This document shows, piece by piece, positions 23,256-29,833 of a DNA stretch of 34,538 bases; position 1 is the stretch's first letter, and every line of letters begins with the position of its first letter. The notes under the pieces are model-generated. The model made no database searches and was not told where the DNA came from. It worked only from the letters and a program-made list of their open reading frames with translations. The DNA is from an uncultured Bacilli bacterium (GTDB lineage: Bacteria; Bacillota_I; Bacilli_A; RF39; UBA660). A program made the position numbers and the translations under genes. The stretch covers positions 1 to 34,538 of the forward strand of contig CAKOQM010000009.1 in assembly GCA_934101275.1 (NCBI GenBank), read 5' to 3'.

Positions 23256-24026
23256 TTAACGTTCTTCACTAATAAGCTCATCTAAAGAAATAATTTTTAA
23301 TCCTTTAAAATTTATCTCGTTTAAAAGAACTTTTAAGTTACTTACATCTAAATCGTCTTCTAAATAAAGAATCATTCCCGAAGATACCGTTTTAAACTGA
23401 CTAGCTATATTACTGTTTGAAAAAGATAATGTAGGTTCTATCATCTTTTTTTTGTATTTTAAACAAATATCATTAAAATTATTTTTAATAACACACAGAT
23501 TATTTTTTTCTTTATTTAAAATTTTTTCAGTCCCCTCATAATCTTTTTTGTCAAAGTTGATTTTGATGCCATTATAAAAGGTAGATTGAGCATTGGAACT
23601 TGTAACAAGCACACTGTAAGGGATTCCCATTTCTCCTAAATAAGTCGTATGTAAAACACTTTGGGTGATGAAGGAAACCGCATGTTTTAAAGTATTCCCC
23701 TGCTTTATAATCTTCGTCGTATTATTTTCTAAAGAAACTTCTGGATTTATTTTGGCATAAACAATATGGCTTTCCGAAAAATAACCATAATCTTGCATTT
23801 TTTGAAAACTTTTTTGAACATCAATTTCTTTGCCATTAAGACCAGGTATGATGTAATCCTCATCAATAATGGCATTGACGTAGTCTTGTTTGTAATCTTC
23901 TTTAACCGTTTCAATAGAAACATATAAAGGATCTTTACTTTGCATAAATTTAGCAATTTTTTCTGTATAAAAAAAGCTAAAACATAATAGGCTTAAAATA
24001 CCTAAATACTTCAAATGTTTTACCAT
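23256..24026 (-). CDS. Possible polysaccharide-deacetylase-like secreted protein
   Basis: 256 residues with an N-terminal hydrophobic segment (7-25). The body begins with IDEDYIIPGLNGKEIDV and ends with LNEINFKGLKIISLDELISEE, which resembles the closing helix and strand of NodB-type deacetylases (final KG..-I-LDEL). The metal-binding D/H-xxx-H signature is not visible, so if the fold is right it is a non-catalytic relative. Confidence in the fold is low. A CATAGAAT box lies 5 bases before AGGTGAT, as before sporulation genes. The start ATG at 24026 is well supported. Confidence 0.6.
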   Translation of the reverse strand: MVKHLKYLGILSLLCFSFFYTEKIAKFMQSKDPLYVSIETVKEDYKQDYVNAIIDEDYIIPGLNGKEIDVQKSFQKMQDYGYFSESHIVYAKINPEVSLENNTTKIIKQGNTLKHAVSFITQSVLHTTYLGEMGIPYSVLVTSSNAQSTFYNGIKINFDKKDYEGTEKILNKEKNNLCVIKNNFNDICLKYKKKMIEPTLSFSNSNIASQFKTVSSGMILYLEDDLDVSNLKVLLNEINFKGLKIISLDELISEER

Positions 24027-24041
24027 TTTATCACCTAGTAA

Positions 24042-24049
24042 ATTCTATG
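24042..24049 (-). promoter_or_regulatory. CATA-type -10 box before the deacetylase-like gene
   Basis: CATAGAAT agrees with the sigma-E -10 at seven of eight positions, 5 bases before the SD. No good -35 seen. Confidence 0.3.
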
Positions 24050-24063
24050 TTATAAAAACAAAT

Positions 24064-24408
24064 TTAATCTTTCTTTTTTTCCTCTTTTTGTCTTGTTGAA
24101 CTTACAAAGGCAATACTTTCTGCGATAATTTCAGTCAAATGTCTTTTTTCTTTGTTTTCATTTTCATAATTTCTTACTTGAATACGGCCTTTAATACAGA
24201 CCATATCCCCTTTTTTACAATAATCATGAGCTTTCTTGGCAATCCCATTCCATAAAATACATCTTAAAAAATCTGTTTCATAAATGCCATCTTGGTTTTT
24301 GTATGTCCTTGGGACAGCCAAAGTGACCACCGATCTTTTCATTTCATTGCCATAATCCACGATTTCTAAATCACCTGTTAAACGGCCAACTAACATAACA
24401 TTATTCAT
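24064..24408 (-). CDS. ssb: Single-stranded DNA-binding protein (short form)
   Basis: An OB fold of 114 residues: MNNVMLVGRLTGDLEI, VVTLAVPRTYKN, TDFLRCILWNG.AKKA.DYCKKGD and VKGRIQVR-type strands. It lacks the acidic D..PF tail through which full-length SSBs recruit repair enzymes; it ends in KEEKKKD. It could be a second, competence-type or sporulation-type SSB rather than the main replication SSB. The frame extends upstream to a start at 24441, but AAAGGAG lies 8 bases before the ATG at 24408, which matches the family start. Confidence 0.9.
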   Translation of the reverse strand: MNNVMLVGRLTGDLEIVDYGNEMKRSVVTLAVPRTYKNQDGIYETDFLRCILWNGIAKKAHDYCKKGDMVCIKGRIQVRNYENENKEKRHLTEIIAESIAFVSSTRQKEEKKKD

Positions 24409-24429
24409 AATTTTTCTCCTTTCGCACTC

Positions 24430-24458
24430 ATTAAAACACATTCAAAAATAAGGTGCAA
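24430..24458 (-). promoter_or_regulatory. Promoter of ssb
   Basis: TTGCAC (24453-24458), 17-base spacer, TTTAAT (24430-24435), with TGT before the -10. Confidence 0.6.
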
Positions 24459-24536
24459 ATCGCTAATTTCAAAAATTAGAATGTTTTTTTCAACCAATTT
24501 AACAAATTCTATAGCTAATTAATAAGATTAAGACAT

Positions 24537-24563
24537 AAAAAAAGACTAACGGTTAAAATTAGT
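24537..24563 (-). terminator. Terminator of sufB
   Basis: Minus strand ACTAA-TTTTAACCG-TTAGT then C and seven T. A second small hairpin (CTAATTT/AAATTAG, 24463-24479) lies between here and ssb. Confidence 0.65.
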
Positions 24564-24573
24564 ACTTTTTAAA

Positions 24574-25863
24574 TTATTCTTGTAAAAGGCGATTAAGCTC
24601 CACTGCATATTCCATAGGAAGTTCTTTTTTGAACTCATCCACAAACCCAAGTAAAAAAAGTTCTTTCGCTTGATTTTCATTTAAGCCTTTGCTTTCTAAA
24701 TAAAACATTTTTTCTTCCGATACTTTAGATACCGTAGCTTCATGCTCTAATGTACTTGAACAGTTAGCGACAATATTTTTAGGAAAGGTGTCACTTTTAC
24801 TGATACCATCTAATAAGATGGTATCACATTTCACAGAAGCTTGAGAGTAAAGGGCATCTTTGGTTATCTTGATTGTTCCACGGTAATTACTTACCCCACC
24901 ACCTTCGGCAATGGATTTATTGACAATATTACTTTTGGTATGTTTTCCAAGATGAATCATTTTTGCACCAGCATCTAAAACTTGACCTTTTTTAGCATAA
25001 GCAATGCTGATACAATTTCCACAAGAAAAGTCACCCTTTAAAATAACGGATGGGTATTTCATCGTTACGCCACTACCAATATTTCCATCAACCCATTCCA
25101 TAAGACCATTTTCTTCCACGATAGCTCTTTTAGTCACCAGGTTATAAACATCGGTACTCCAATTTTGAATCGTACTATAACGACATTTTGCATTTTTACC
25201 CACATATATTTCCACAACACCAGCGTGTAAAGAACTTTTGGCATAGCTTCTCGCCGTGCACCCCTCAATATAAGAAAGTTCTGCCCCTTCATCGACAATA
25301 ATAATCGTTCGTTCAAATTGCCCTAGACTTTCTGTATCGATTCGAAAGTAACTTTGTAAAGGTCGATCTAATTTTGTATAAGGAGGAATGTAAATAAAAG
25401 AACCTCCACTCCAAACGGCACCATTTAAAGCCGTATATTTATTTTCATTGTATTTTACCAAAGTATTAAAATATTTTTTTAAAAGATTAGGATATTTTTG
25501 TAAGGCTTCATCCGTACTACAGAAAATGATGTTTTTATCTGTCATATTATGATGATAAACGACTTCACTTTCCAACTGATTGGAAACACCATCTAAATAT
25601 TTTTTTTCAGCATCAACAACACCTAATTTGCAAAAGGTATGATAAGTCTTTTGATTAACATCTTTCCAATCTTTTTTTTGCTCTTCTGTTTTTTTATAAT
25701 ACAAAATATCATCAAAAGAAAAGTTTAAAACTGGTCCAAAAGAGGGATTTTCTTGACGTAAAAATTCTTCGAAAGACTTTAAACGAAAAGCTCTCATCCA
25801 CTCAGGTTCGTTCTTTTTTAAAGATAAGTTTTTAACAAATTCGGAAGTTAATTTTTCTTTCAT
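24574..25863 (-). CDS. sufB: Fe-S cluster scaffold subunit SufB
   Basis: About 430 residues. Family signatures: ALNGAVWSGGSFIYIPP, GQFERTIIIVDEGAELSYIEGC, TIQNW..DVYNLVTKRA, GAKMIHL, and LEHEATVSKVSEE, with CDTIL bearing a conserved Cys. It builds iron-sulfur clusters with SufC and SufD. The N-terminus is about 20 residues shorter than the B. subtilis protein. Possible starts at 25872 (GTG), 25869 (ATG) and 25863 (ATG) are all in frame; TATAAT at 25879 makes the first unlikely, and 25863 follows GTGAT. sufC, sufD, sufS and sufU are not in the window, so the gene is apart from the usual operon. Confidence 0.92.
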   Translation of the reverse strand: MKEKLTSEFVKNLSLKKNEPEWMRAFRLKSFEEFLRQENPSFGPVLNFSFDDILYYKKTEEQKKDWKDVNQKTYHTFCKLGVVDAEKKYLDGVSNQLESEVVYHHNMTDKNIIFCSTDEALQKYPNLLKKYFNTLVKYNENKYTALNGAVWSGGSFIYIPPYTKLDRPLQSYFRIDTESLGQFERTIIIVDEGAELSYIEGCTARSYAKSSLHAGVVEIYVGKNAKCRYSTIQNWSTDVYNLVTKRAIVEENGLMEWVDGNIGSGVTMKYPSVILKGDFSCGNCISIAYAKKGQVLDAGAKMIHLGKHTKSNIVNKSIAEGGGVSNYRGTIKITKDALYSQASVKCDTILLDGISKSDTFPKNIVANCSSTLEHEATVSKVSEEKMFYLESKGLNENQAKELFLLGFVDEFKKELPMEYAVELNRLLQE

Positions 25864-25878
25864 AAACATCACGTAGTT

Positions 25879-25907
25879 ATTATACGTTTTTTAATAACCC
25901 TTTTCAA
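25879..25907 (-). promoter_or_regulatory. Sigma-A promoter of sufB
   Basis: TTGAAA (25902-25907), 17-base spacer, TATAAT (25879-25884). The leader would be under 10 bases long. Confidence 0.75.
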
Positions 25908-25929
25908 CCTTTTTAATTCATGGTATAAT
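25901..25929 (+). promoter_or_regulatory. Promoter of the unknown gene pair before spoVS
   Basis: TATAAT at 25924-25929 with TGG before it (extended -10). The -35 position 17 bases upstream (25901-25906, TTTTCA) overlaps the sufB -35 on the other strand. Confidence 0.6.
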
Positions 25930-25951
25930 TTTCCTAGAATAGGTGAATGAT

Positions 25952-26431
25952 ATGGTAGAAAGTATTTTAAATGATAATAGGATGTATTTAAAAGCTTGGT
26001 TTGATTACAATCCACTTTTTAAAGAAGTGTTAACCTTAGAAGACAATTATCTTGTCTATAATAAGGGTGAGGATAAAATTAATATTGATTCTTTTTATTT
26101 GCCTGATATGCTTCACAATCAAAATTTTAGATATGCCATTGCTACACCAAATGAATTATCCGGAAAAGATTTGTTTGAAATTATATATTGCTATGTAAAA
26201 AATAATGAAATCGATGAAGCAAGTCAACAGGGAGCACCTTTCATTAAAGAACTTGTCATGCGGCAAAAAAATGGCGAAGAATTTTTAGTAATTGTGACGG
26301 AGGATGACCAAAAATATCGCTTTGATACAGACAACCCAGAGAAAATCGTTCATCTATATGAGCAAGAATTACAAAAAAAGGATAAAATTAACTTAAAAGA
26401 GTTTGGGAGTGTGATTAAAAGTGCCAAGTGA
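25952..26431 (+). CDS. Unknown cytosolic protein
   Basis: 159 residues without signal or membrane helix, acidic, mixed alpha/beta (YLVYNKGEDKINIDSFYLPDMLHN, EEFLVIVTEDDQKYRFDT). I know no family. The frame extends to a GTG at 25943 inside AGGTGA; the ATG at 25952 follows that SD by 5 bases and is preferred. The next gene overlaps its end by 11 bases, so they are translated together. Confidence 0.7.
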   Translation: MVESILNDNRMYLKAWFDYNPLFKEVLTLEDNYLVYNKGEDKINIDSFYLPDMLHNQNFRYAIATPNELSGKDLFEIIYCYVKNNEIDEASQQGAPFIKELVMRQKNGEEFLVIVTEDDQKYRFDTDNPEKIVHLYEQELQKKDKINLKEFGSVIKSAK

Positions 26432-26711
26432 AACAGAAATAAAAAAACAAATTAAAGAACAAAAGTTAGAACCGGAGGTGTTAAAATATCTCTTATGGAG
26501 TAAAAAACATGAAGCTATGGTTCCTACAAAACATTTAGAAAATTTAGAAAGCGAAGAACTAGAGAATATTATGAAACCTTATTTTCCCAAAGAGGATGTT
26601 CTTACTTTAAAAAAAGAAAAACGTGCCGGTTTTTCCAATGCTCTTATTCTTATTTATTTTGTTTTGAACTTTGGTCTTTTCTTTGCTTTTCTCTTTTTAA
26701 GTTTAGCATAA
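26421..26711 (+). CDS. Small tail-anchored membrane protein, unknown
   Basis: 96 residues, GTG start overlapping the upstream gene. A charged helical N-terminal part is followed by one hydrophobic helix at the C-terminus (about 74-95), so the protein should be anchored with its N-terminus inside. It is co-transcribed with the 25952 gene and lies 41 bases before spoVS. Function unknown. Confidence 0.65.
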   Translation: MPSETEIKKQIKEQKLEPEVLKYLLWSKKHEAMVPTKHLENLESEELENIMKPYFPKEDVLTLKKEKRAGFSNALILIYFVLNFGLFFAFLFLSLA

Positions 26712-26716
26712 ATTAT

Positions 26717-26750
26717 AAAAACCTTCATAAATTTTACTATGGAGGTTTTT
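26717..26750 (+). promoter_or_regulatory. Terminator-like hairpin that contains the spoVS ribosome site
   Basis: AAAAACCTTC (26717-26726) pairs with GGAGGTTTTT (26741-26750), nine of ten positions plus a G-U pair, loop of 14 bases. It has the shape of the terminator of the gene before it, but its right arm holds the GGAGG of spoVS. A CATAAATT box (26726-26733) begins at the last base of the left arm and runs through the loop. Confidence 0.6.
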
Positions 26751-26752
26751 AC

Positions 26753-27013
26753 ATGGAAATTTTAAAAGTATCATCAAAATCCAATCCCAGTAAAGTAGCC
26801 GGAGCGATTGCTAATCTTTATCGGGAAAAAAAGGAAATTGAAATTCAAACCATTGGTGCCGGAAGTCTTAATCAAGCTATCAAGGCCGTCGCGATTGCAA
26901 GAGGCTTTCTAGTCCCAAGTGGTGAAGATATTGCCTTAATTCCTGCTTTTAACGACGTTTTAATTAATGGAGAAAGTAAAACGGCTTTAAAACTTATGGT
27001 TCAAAAAAGATAA
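26753..27013 (+). CDS. spoVS: Stage V sporulation protein S
   Basis: 86 residues with the full SpoVS (Alba-like) pattern: ILKVSSKSNPSKVAGAIAN, IQTIGAGSLNQAIKAVAIARG, and the closing LIPAFNDVLINGE.KTALKL. In B. subtilis it is a sigma-H gene that affects septation and coat assembly; the family binds nucleic acid. GGAGG lies 7 bases before the ATG, inside a hairpin (26717-26750). Ends in a strong terminator. Confidence 0.95.
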   Translation: MEILKVSSKSNPSKVAGAIANLYREKKEIEIQTIGAGSLNQAIKAVAIARGFLVPSGEDIALIPAFNDVLINGESKTALKLMVQKR

Positions 27014-27037
27014 ACACTTCTTTAATGTTTATCTTTT
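27005..27037. terminator. Terminator of spoVS, probably shared with the methyltransferase gene
   Basis: Perfect arms AAAAGATAAACA / TGTTTATCTTTT (27005-27016, 27026-27037). The stop codon of spoVS is in the left arm; the methyltransferase ends 7 bases away on the other strand. Confidence 0.9.
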
Positions 27038-27043
27038 CTTATG

Positions 27044-27928
27044 TTATTCAAAACCTTTTGTGACACTTTTTTCCCAACGACCATAGATACCACAAGGCAA
27101 AACATAGGATGTATTTGTCATTTTAAGACCAAGTTCATCACTTGAAATAACACCTGAGTATTTTTGGTTTACTGTCATCTGTAATATATCTTCTAAAATT
27201 GTTTTAGAAACACCTGTACTATAAGCATTTATTAAAAATAAAAGAGGTTTATCGCTTAAAAGAGATGTGCAATCTTGTACTAATTTAAATAAATCTTTTT
27301 CAATGTTCCAAACTTCACTTTTACTTCCTCTGCCAAAGCTTGGTGGGTCCATAATAATAATGTCGTATTTGTTTCCTCTTCTCATTTCTCTTTTAACAAA
27401 TTTCCCAACATCATCGACTAAAAAACGAATATCTCTATCTTCCAAATGATTCAACTTAACATTTTCTTTCGCCCAATCAATCATTCCTCTTGAAGCATCG
27501 ACATGAACAACAGAAGCCCCTTCTTTTAAAGCAGCGATGGAAGCGCCTCCAGTATAGGCAAATAAATTTAAGACTTTAACGGGACGGTTTGCCTCTCTTA
27601 TTTTAGTGCGAATCAAATTCCAATTATAGGCTTGTTCAGGAAAAAGGCCGGTATGTTTAAAGCCCATAAGTTTTAAACCAAATGTTAAATCTTGATAAGA
27701 AATTGTCCAAGAATCTTTTAATTTCTTATTTTTTATTTGCCAGCTTCCACCTCCACTGGAACTTCTGTCATAAATTGCGTCAATATCATACTTTTCTTTG
27801 TTTAAATTTTCTTCCCATATAATCTGAGGATCTGGTCTTAATAAAATAACATTTTGCCATTTTTCTAATTTTTTACCTCTTGCCATATCAAGAAGTTGAT
27901 AGTCTTTAAAATCATTTACTACTTTCAT
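27044..27928 (-). CDS. Class I SAM-dependent methyltransferase (RlmI/RlmK-like)
   Basis: Rossmann methyltransferase: motif I VLNLFAYTGGASIAALKEGA, motif II HVDASRGMIDWAKEN, motif IV IIIMDPPSFGRG. This is the pattern of the 23S rRNA cytosine-5/guanine methyltransferases RlmI and RlmK/L, but the N-terminal PUA domain of RlmI is missing and the protein is only 294 residues, so the substrate is not certain. It overlaps the upstream membrane gene by 4 bases (ATGA). Confidence 0.85.
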   Translation of the reverse strand: MKVVNDFKDYQLLDMARGKKLEKWQNVILLRPDPQIIWEENLNKEKYDIDAIYDRSSSGGGSWQIKNKKLKDSWTISYQDLTFGLKLMGFKHTGLFPEQAYNWNLIRTKIREANRPVKVLNLFAYTGGASIAALKEGASVVHVDASRGMIDWAKENVKLNHLEDRDIRFLVDDVGKFVKREMRRGNKYDIIIMDPPSFGRGSKSEVWNIEKDLFKLVQDCTSLLSDKPLLFLINAYSTGVSKTILEDILQMTVNQKYSGVISSDELGLKMTNTSYVLPCGIYGRWEKSVTKGFE

Positions 27929-28461
27929 TTTAGTTTTCCCTTCGTCATGTTAAGAATTAATGCTTCATACATTTCAAATATACCAATTATTTGAAAATAA
28001 AAGCCAAACAAAATCATTCTAATTTCATCGTTGTAAGAAAGATTAATACAAATAAGAAGATTAGAAAAGAAAAATAAAACAAGACTAGCGACAAAAATCA
28101 ACCATAATTTACTTCTGCGGTCATGATGATAATCAGCTTTTTTTAATTTAATCAACGAATAAATAAGAGCAAAGAAAAGTAAGACTAAAGCTAAATACTT
28201 GGTCGTTTCTAAAATTTTAGAAAAGAACATTAACCCCGCAAAAACAAAGCCTAAAATGCCTAATAAAATATCCGAATACTCTTTTTCTTTACGATGGAAA
28301 GCAAATTCAGCAACATGAACAAGACCATATAAAAGGTAAAATAAACTTACCATATATTGCAAATTTAAATGACTCGTAAGACCAATACTTAACATAAAAT
28401 AAGCATATAATAGGATTAAAAAAGAACCCATAATATTTTCGATAAATTTTTCTTTTTTCAT
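27925..28461 (-). CDS. Polytopic membrane protein (DUF308/HdeD-like in style)
   Basis: 178 residues with six hydrophobic segments joined by short charged loops (KKLKKADYHHDRR). Unknown function; HdeD/DUF308-like proteins look similar. The frame extends to a TTG at 28491, but that part contains the TATAAT of its promoter. The ATG at 28461 follows GGTGAAG and is chosen. Operon with the methyltransferase gene downstream. Confidence 0.7.
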   Translation of the reverse strand: MKKEKFIENIMGSFLILLYAYFMLSIGLTSHLNLQYMVSLFYLLYGLVHVAEFAFHRKEKEYSDILLGILGFVFAGLMFFSKILETTKYLALVLLFFALIYSLIKLKKADYHHDRRSKLWLIFVASLVLFFFSNLLICINLSYNDEIRMILFGFYFQIIGIFEMYEALILNMTKGKLK

Positions 28462-28482
28462 TTTCTTCACCACTTCAACCTT

Positions 28483-28511
28483 ATTATACAAGATTATTTT
28501 GAAGGTGGCAA
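28483..28511 (-). promoter_or_regulatory. Sigma-A promoter of the membrane protein/methyltransferase operon
   Basis: TTGCCA (28506-28511), 17-base spacer, TATAAT (28483-28488). The -35 ends at the base before the stop codon of recX. Confidence 0.75.
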
Positions 28512-29294
28512 CTACTCTTCTAAAAACTTTTGCATGGCCTCTTTAATATCCGAATATAAAAATCCTTCTTCGCTAAGACGACGTTTTATACGGAAAGAAA
28601 GTTCATAACCCGAATATTTCGTTTGATATTTTTTATATAAGTAAGCTAATTCATTTTCAATAGCCTCTTTATCTTGATTCGTATCCATATCTTTTAAAAC
28701 TTCCGTTACATAAACCTTAGGATAACCATTATAAATAAGTTCATTAACAATATTTTGGCGAAATAAAGCATCACTTTTTCTTACATCTCTTTGTCTTTTA
28801 CTTACAATTTGTTTTCTTATTTTTTCATACCATACTTCATCATCATATTTTTTTAAAATAGAATTGGAAATATCTTCCTTAATCCCCCGTTTGAGTAAAC
28901 ATTGTCTAATTTTACGAGGTCCCGTTAAACGATAAGAAACCATATAATGAATATAACGTTTGGCATAGTCATAGTCATCCACTAACTTCAACTTTCTTAA
29001 TCTTTCTAAAACGACTTCAATAATTTCTAAAGAAAAATCTTGTTCTTTTAAATAACTTTTAACTTCATATTCTGTCTTTTTTTGCCTCTTTAAATAATCA
29101 AGACTTTTTTGATACGCATCGACTTCTTTATTTTCCTGAATCATTTTTTTAACAAAATAATCACTAATATCTTTTTTAATTAATAAATCATATTTCAAAA
29201 CAATTTCTTCATATAGAAGAAGTTCTTTTTTATCTAAATTCACTTCATACAAACCATTTTTATTCTTTTTTATCTTTACTACTCTGTAATTCAT
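28512..29294 (-). CDS. recX: RecA regulator RecX
   Basis: 260 residues, all helical, made of three-helix repeats. The signature G-P-R-K-I-R-Q-C-L-L-K-R-G-I matches the RecX core, and later repeats have FRQNIVNELIYNGYP and LSFRIKRRLSEEGF. RecX binds RecA filaments and modulates recombination. No recA gene is in the window. Weak SD (GTGATGA). Confidence 0.9.
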   Translation of the reverse strand: MNYRVVKIKKNKNGLYEVNLDKKELLLYEEIVLKYDLLIKKDISDYFVKKMIQENKEVDAYQKSLDYLKRQKKTEYEVKSYLKEQDFSLEIIEVVLERLRKLKLVDDYDYAKRYIHYMVSYRLTGPRKIRQCLLKRGIKEDISNSILKKYDDEVWYEKIRKQIVSKRQRDVRKSDALFRQNIVNELIYNGYPKVYVTEVLKDMDTNQDKEAIENELAYLYKKYQTKYSGYELSFRIKRRLSEEGFLYSDIKEAMQKFLEE

Positions 29295-29335
29295 TACTCA
29301 TCACATTTTAAGTATACAAAGACTTTTTATTGAAA

Positions 29336-29776
29336 TCAAGCGCAATGTTCAAGGATAAGGGTAAGTTCTTCAAGTGTTTGATATTCTTCTTTAAGAATGC
29401 CTCTTAAAAATCTTTTCACTTCCTCTAATTCGACAACATAAATAACCATCTCAGTATTTTGAATCATTTTCTTTTTTAAAGTAATATCCACTTCTAACAT
29501 AGTTTTGATATCCGTATCATAATAAACATTAAAGCCATTCCAATATAAAACACTCCCATAGAGTTTATCGGCATAAAAAGGAAGTTGGTTATTTTTTATT
29601 AAAAATCGGGCTAAAATCTGTAAGTGTTTGTAATCTCGTTCTAAAAATTTTTTTATTTTATTTTTAAGAGATGTATTCTCTAAAAAAAAGAGTTGATATT
29701 GAAATTGTAATAGACTGGTTAAGATACTTTCCCTAGACGCATATAAATGACTTAAAAAATAGCCTGTTTCTTTCAT
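29336..29776 (-). CDS. Ferritin-like bundle protein with degraded metal site
   Basis: 146 residues, four helices. The pattern ..DYKHLQILARFLIKNN.LPFYAD...YWNGFNVYY....KTMLEVDI resembles clostridial ferritin-like (rubrerythrin/CotJC-type) proteins in which E..H and a late DE..H hold a di-iron centre. Here the first motif is DxxH (DYKH), and the last is EEYQT (H replaced by T), so iron binding is doubtful. A CATAAACT box lies 5 bases before AGGTGAT. Unknown role; a spore-coat function would fit related proteins. Confidence 0.6.
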   Translation of the reverse strand: MKETGYFLSHLYASRESILTSLLQFQYQLFFLENTSLKNKIKKFLERDYKHLQILARFLIKNNQLPFYADKLYGSVLYWNGFNVYYDTDIKTMLEVDITLKKKMIQNTEMVIYVVELEEVKRFLRGILKEEYQTLEELTLILEHCA

Positions 29777-29791
29777 AATATCACCTAATAA

Positions 29792-29799
29792 AGTTTATG
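29792..29799 (-). promoter_or_regulatory. CATA-type -10 box before the ferritin-like gene
   Basis: CATAAACT agrees with the sigma-E -10 at seven of eight positions, 5 bases before the SD. The sequence up to the SD resembles that before sigG. Confidence 0.3.
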
Positions 29800-29809
29800 A
29801 GAAAGAAAA

Positions 29810-29833
29810 AAATTCATTCGCGAAAATGAATTT
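29810..29833 (-). terminator. Terminator of deoD
   Basis: Arms AAATTCATT / AATGAATTT around CGCGAA, followed by a T-run on the minus strand. The deoD stop codon lies at the foot of the stem. Confidence 0.8.
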
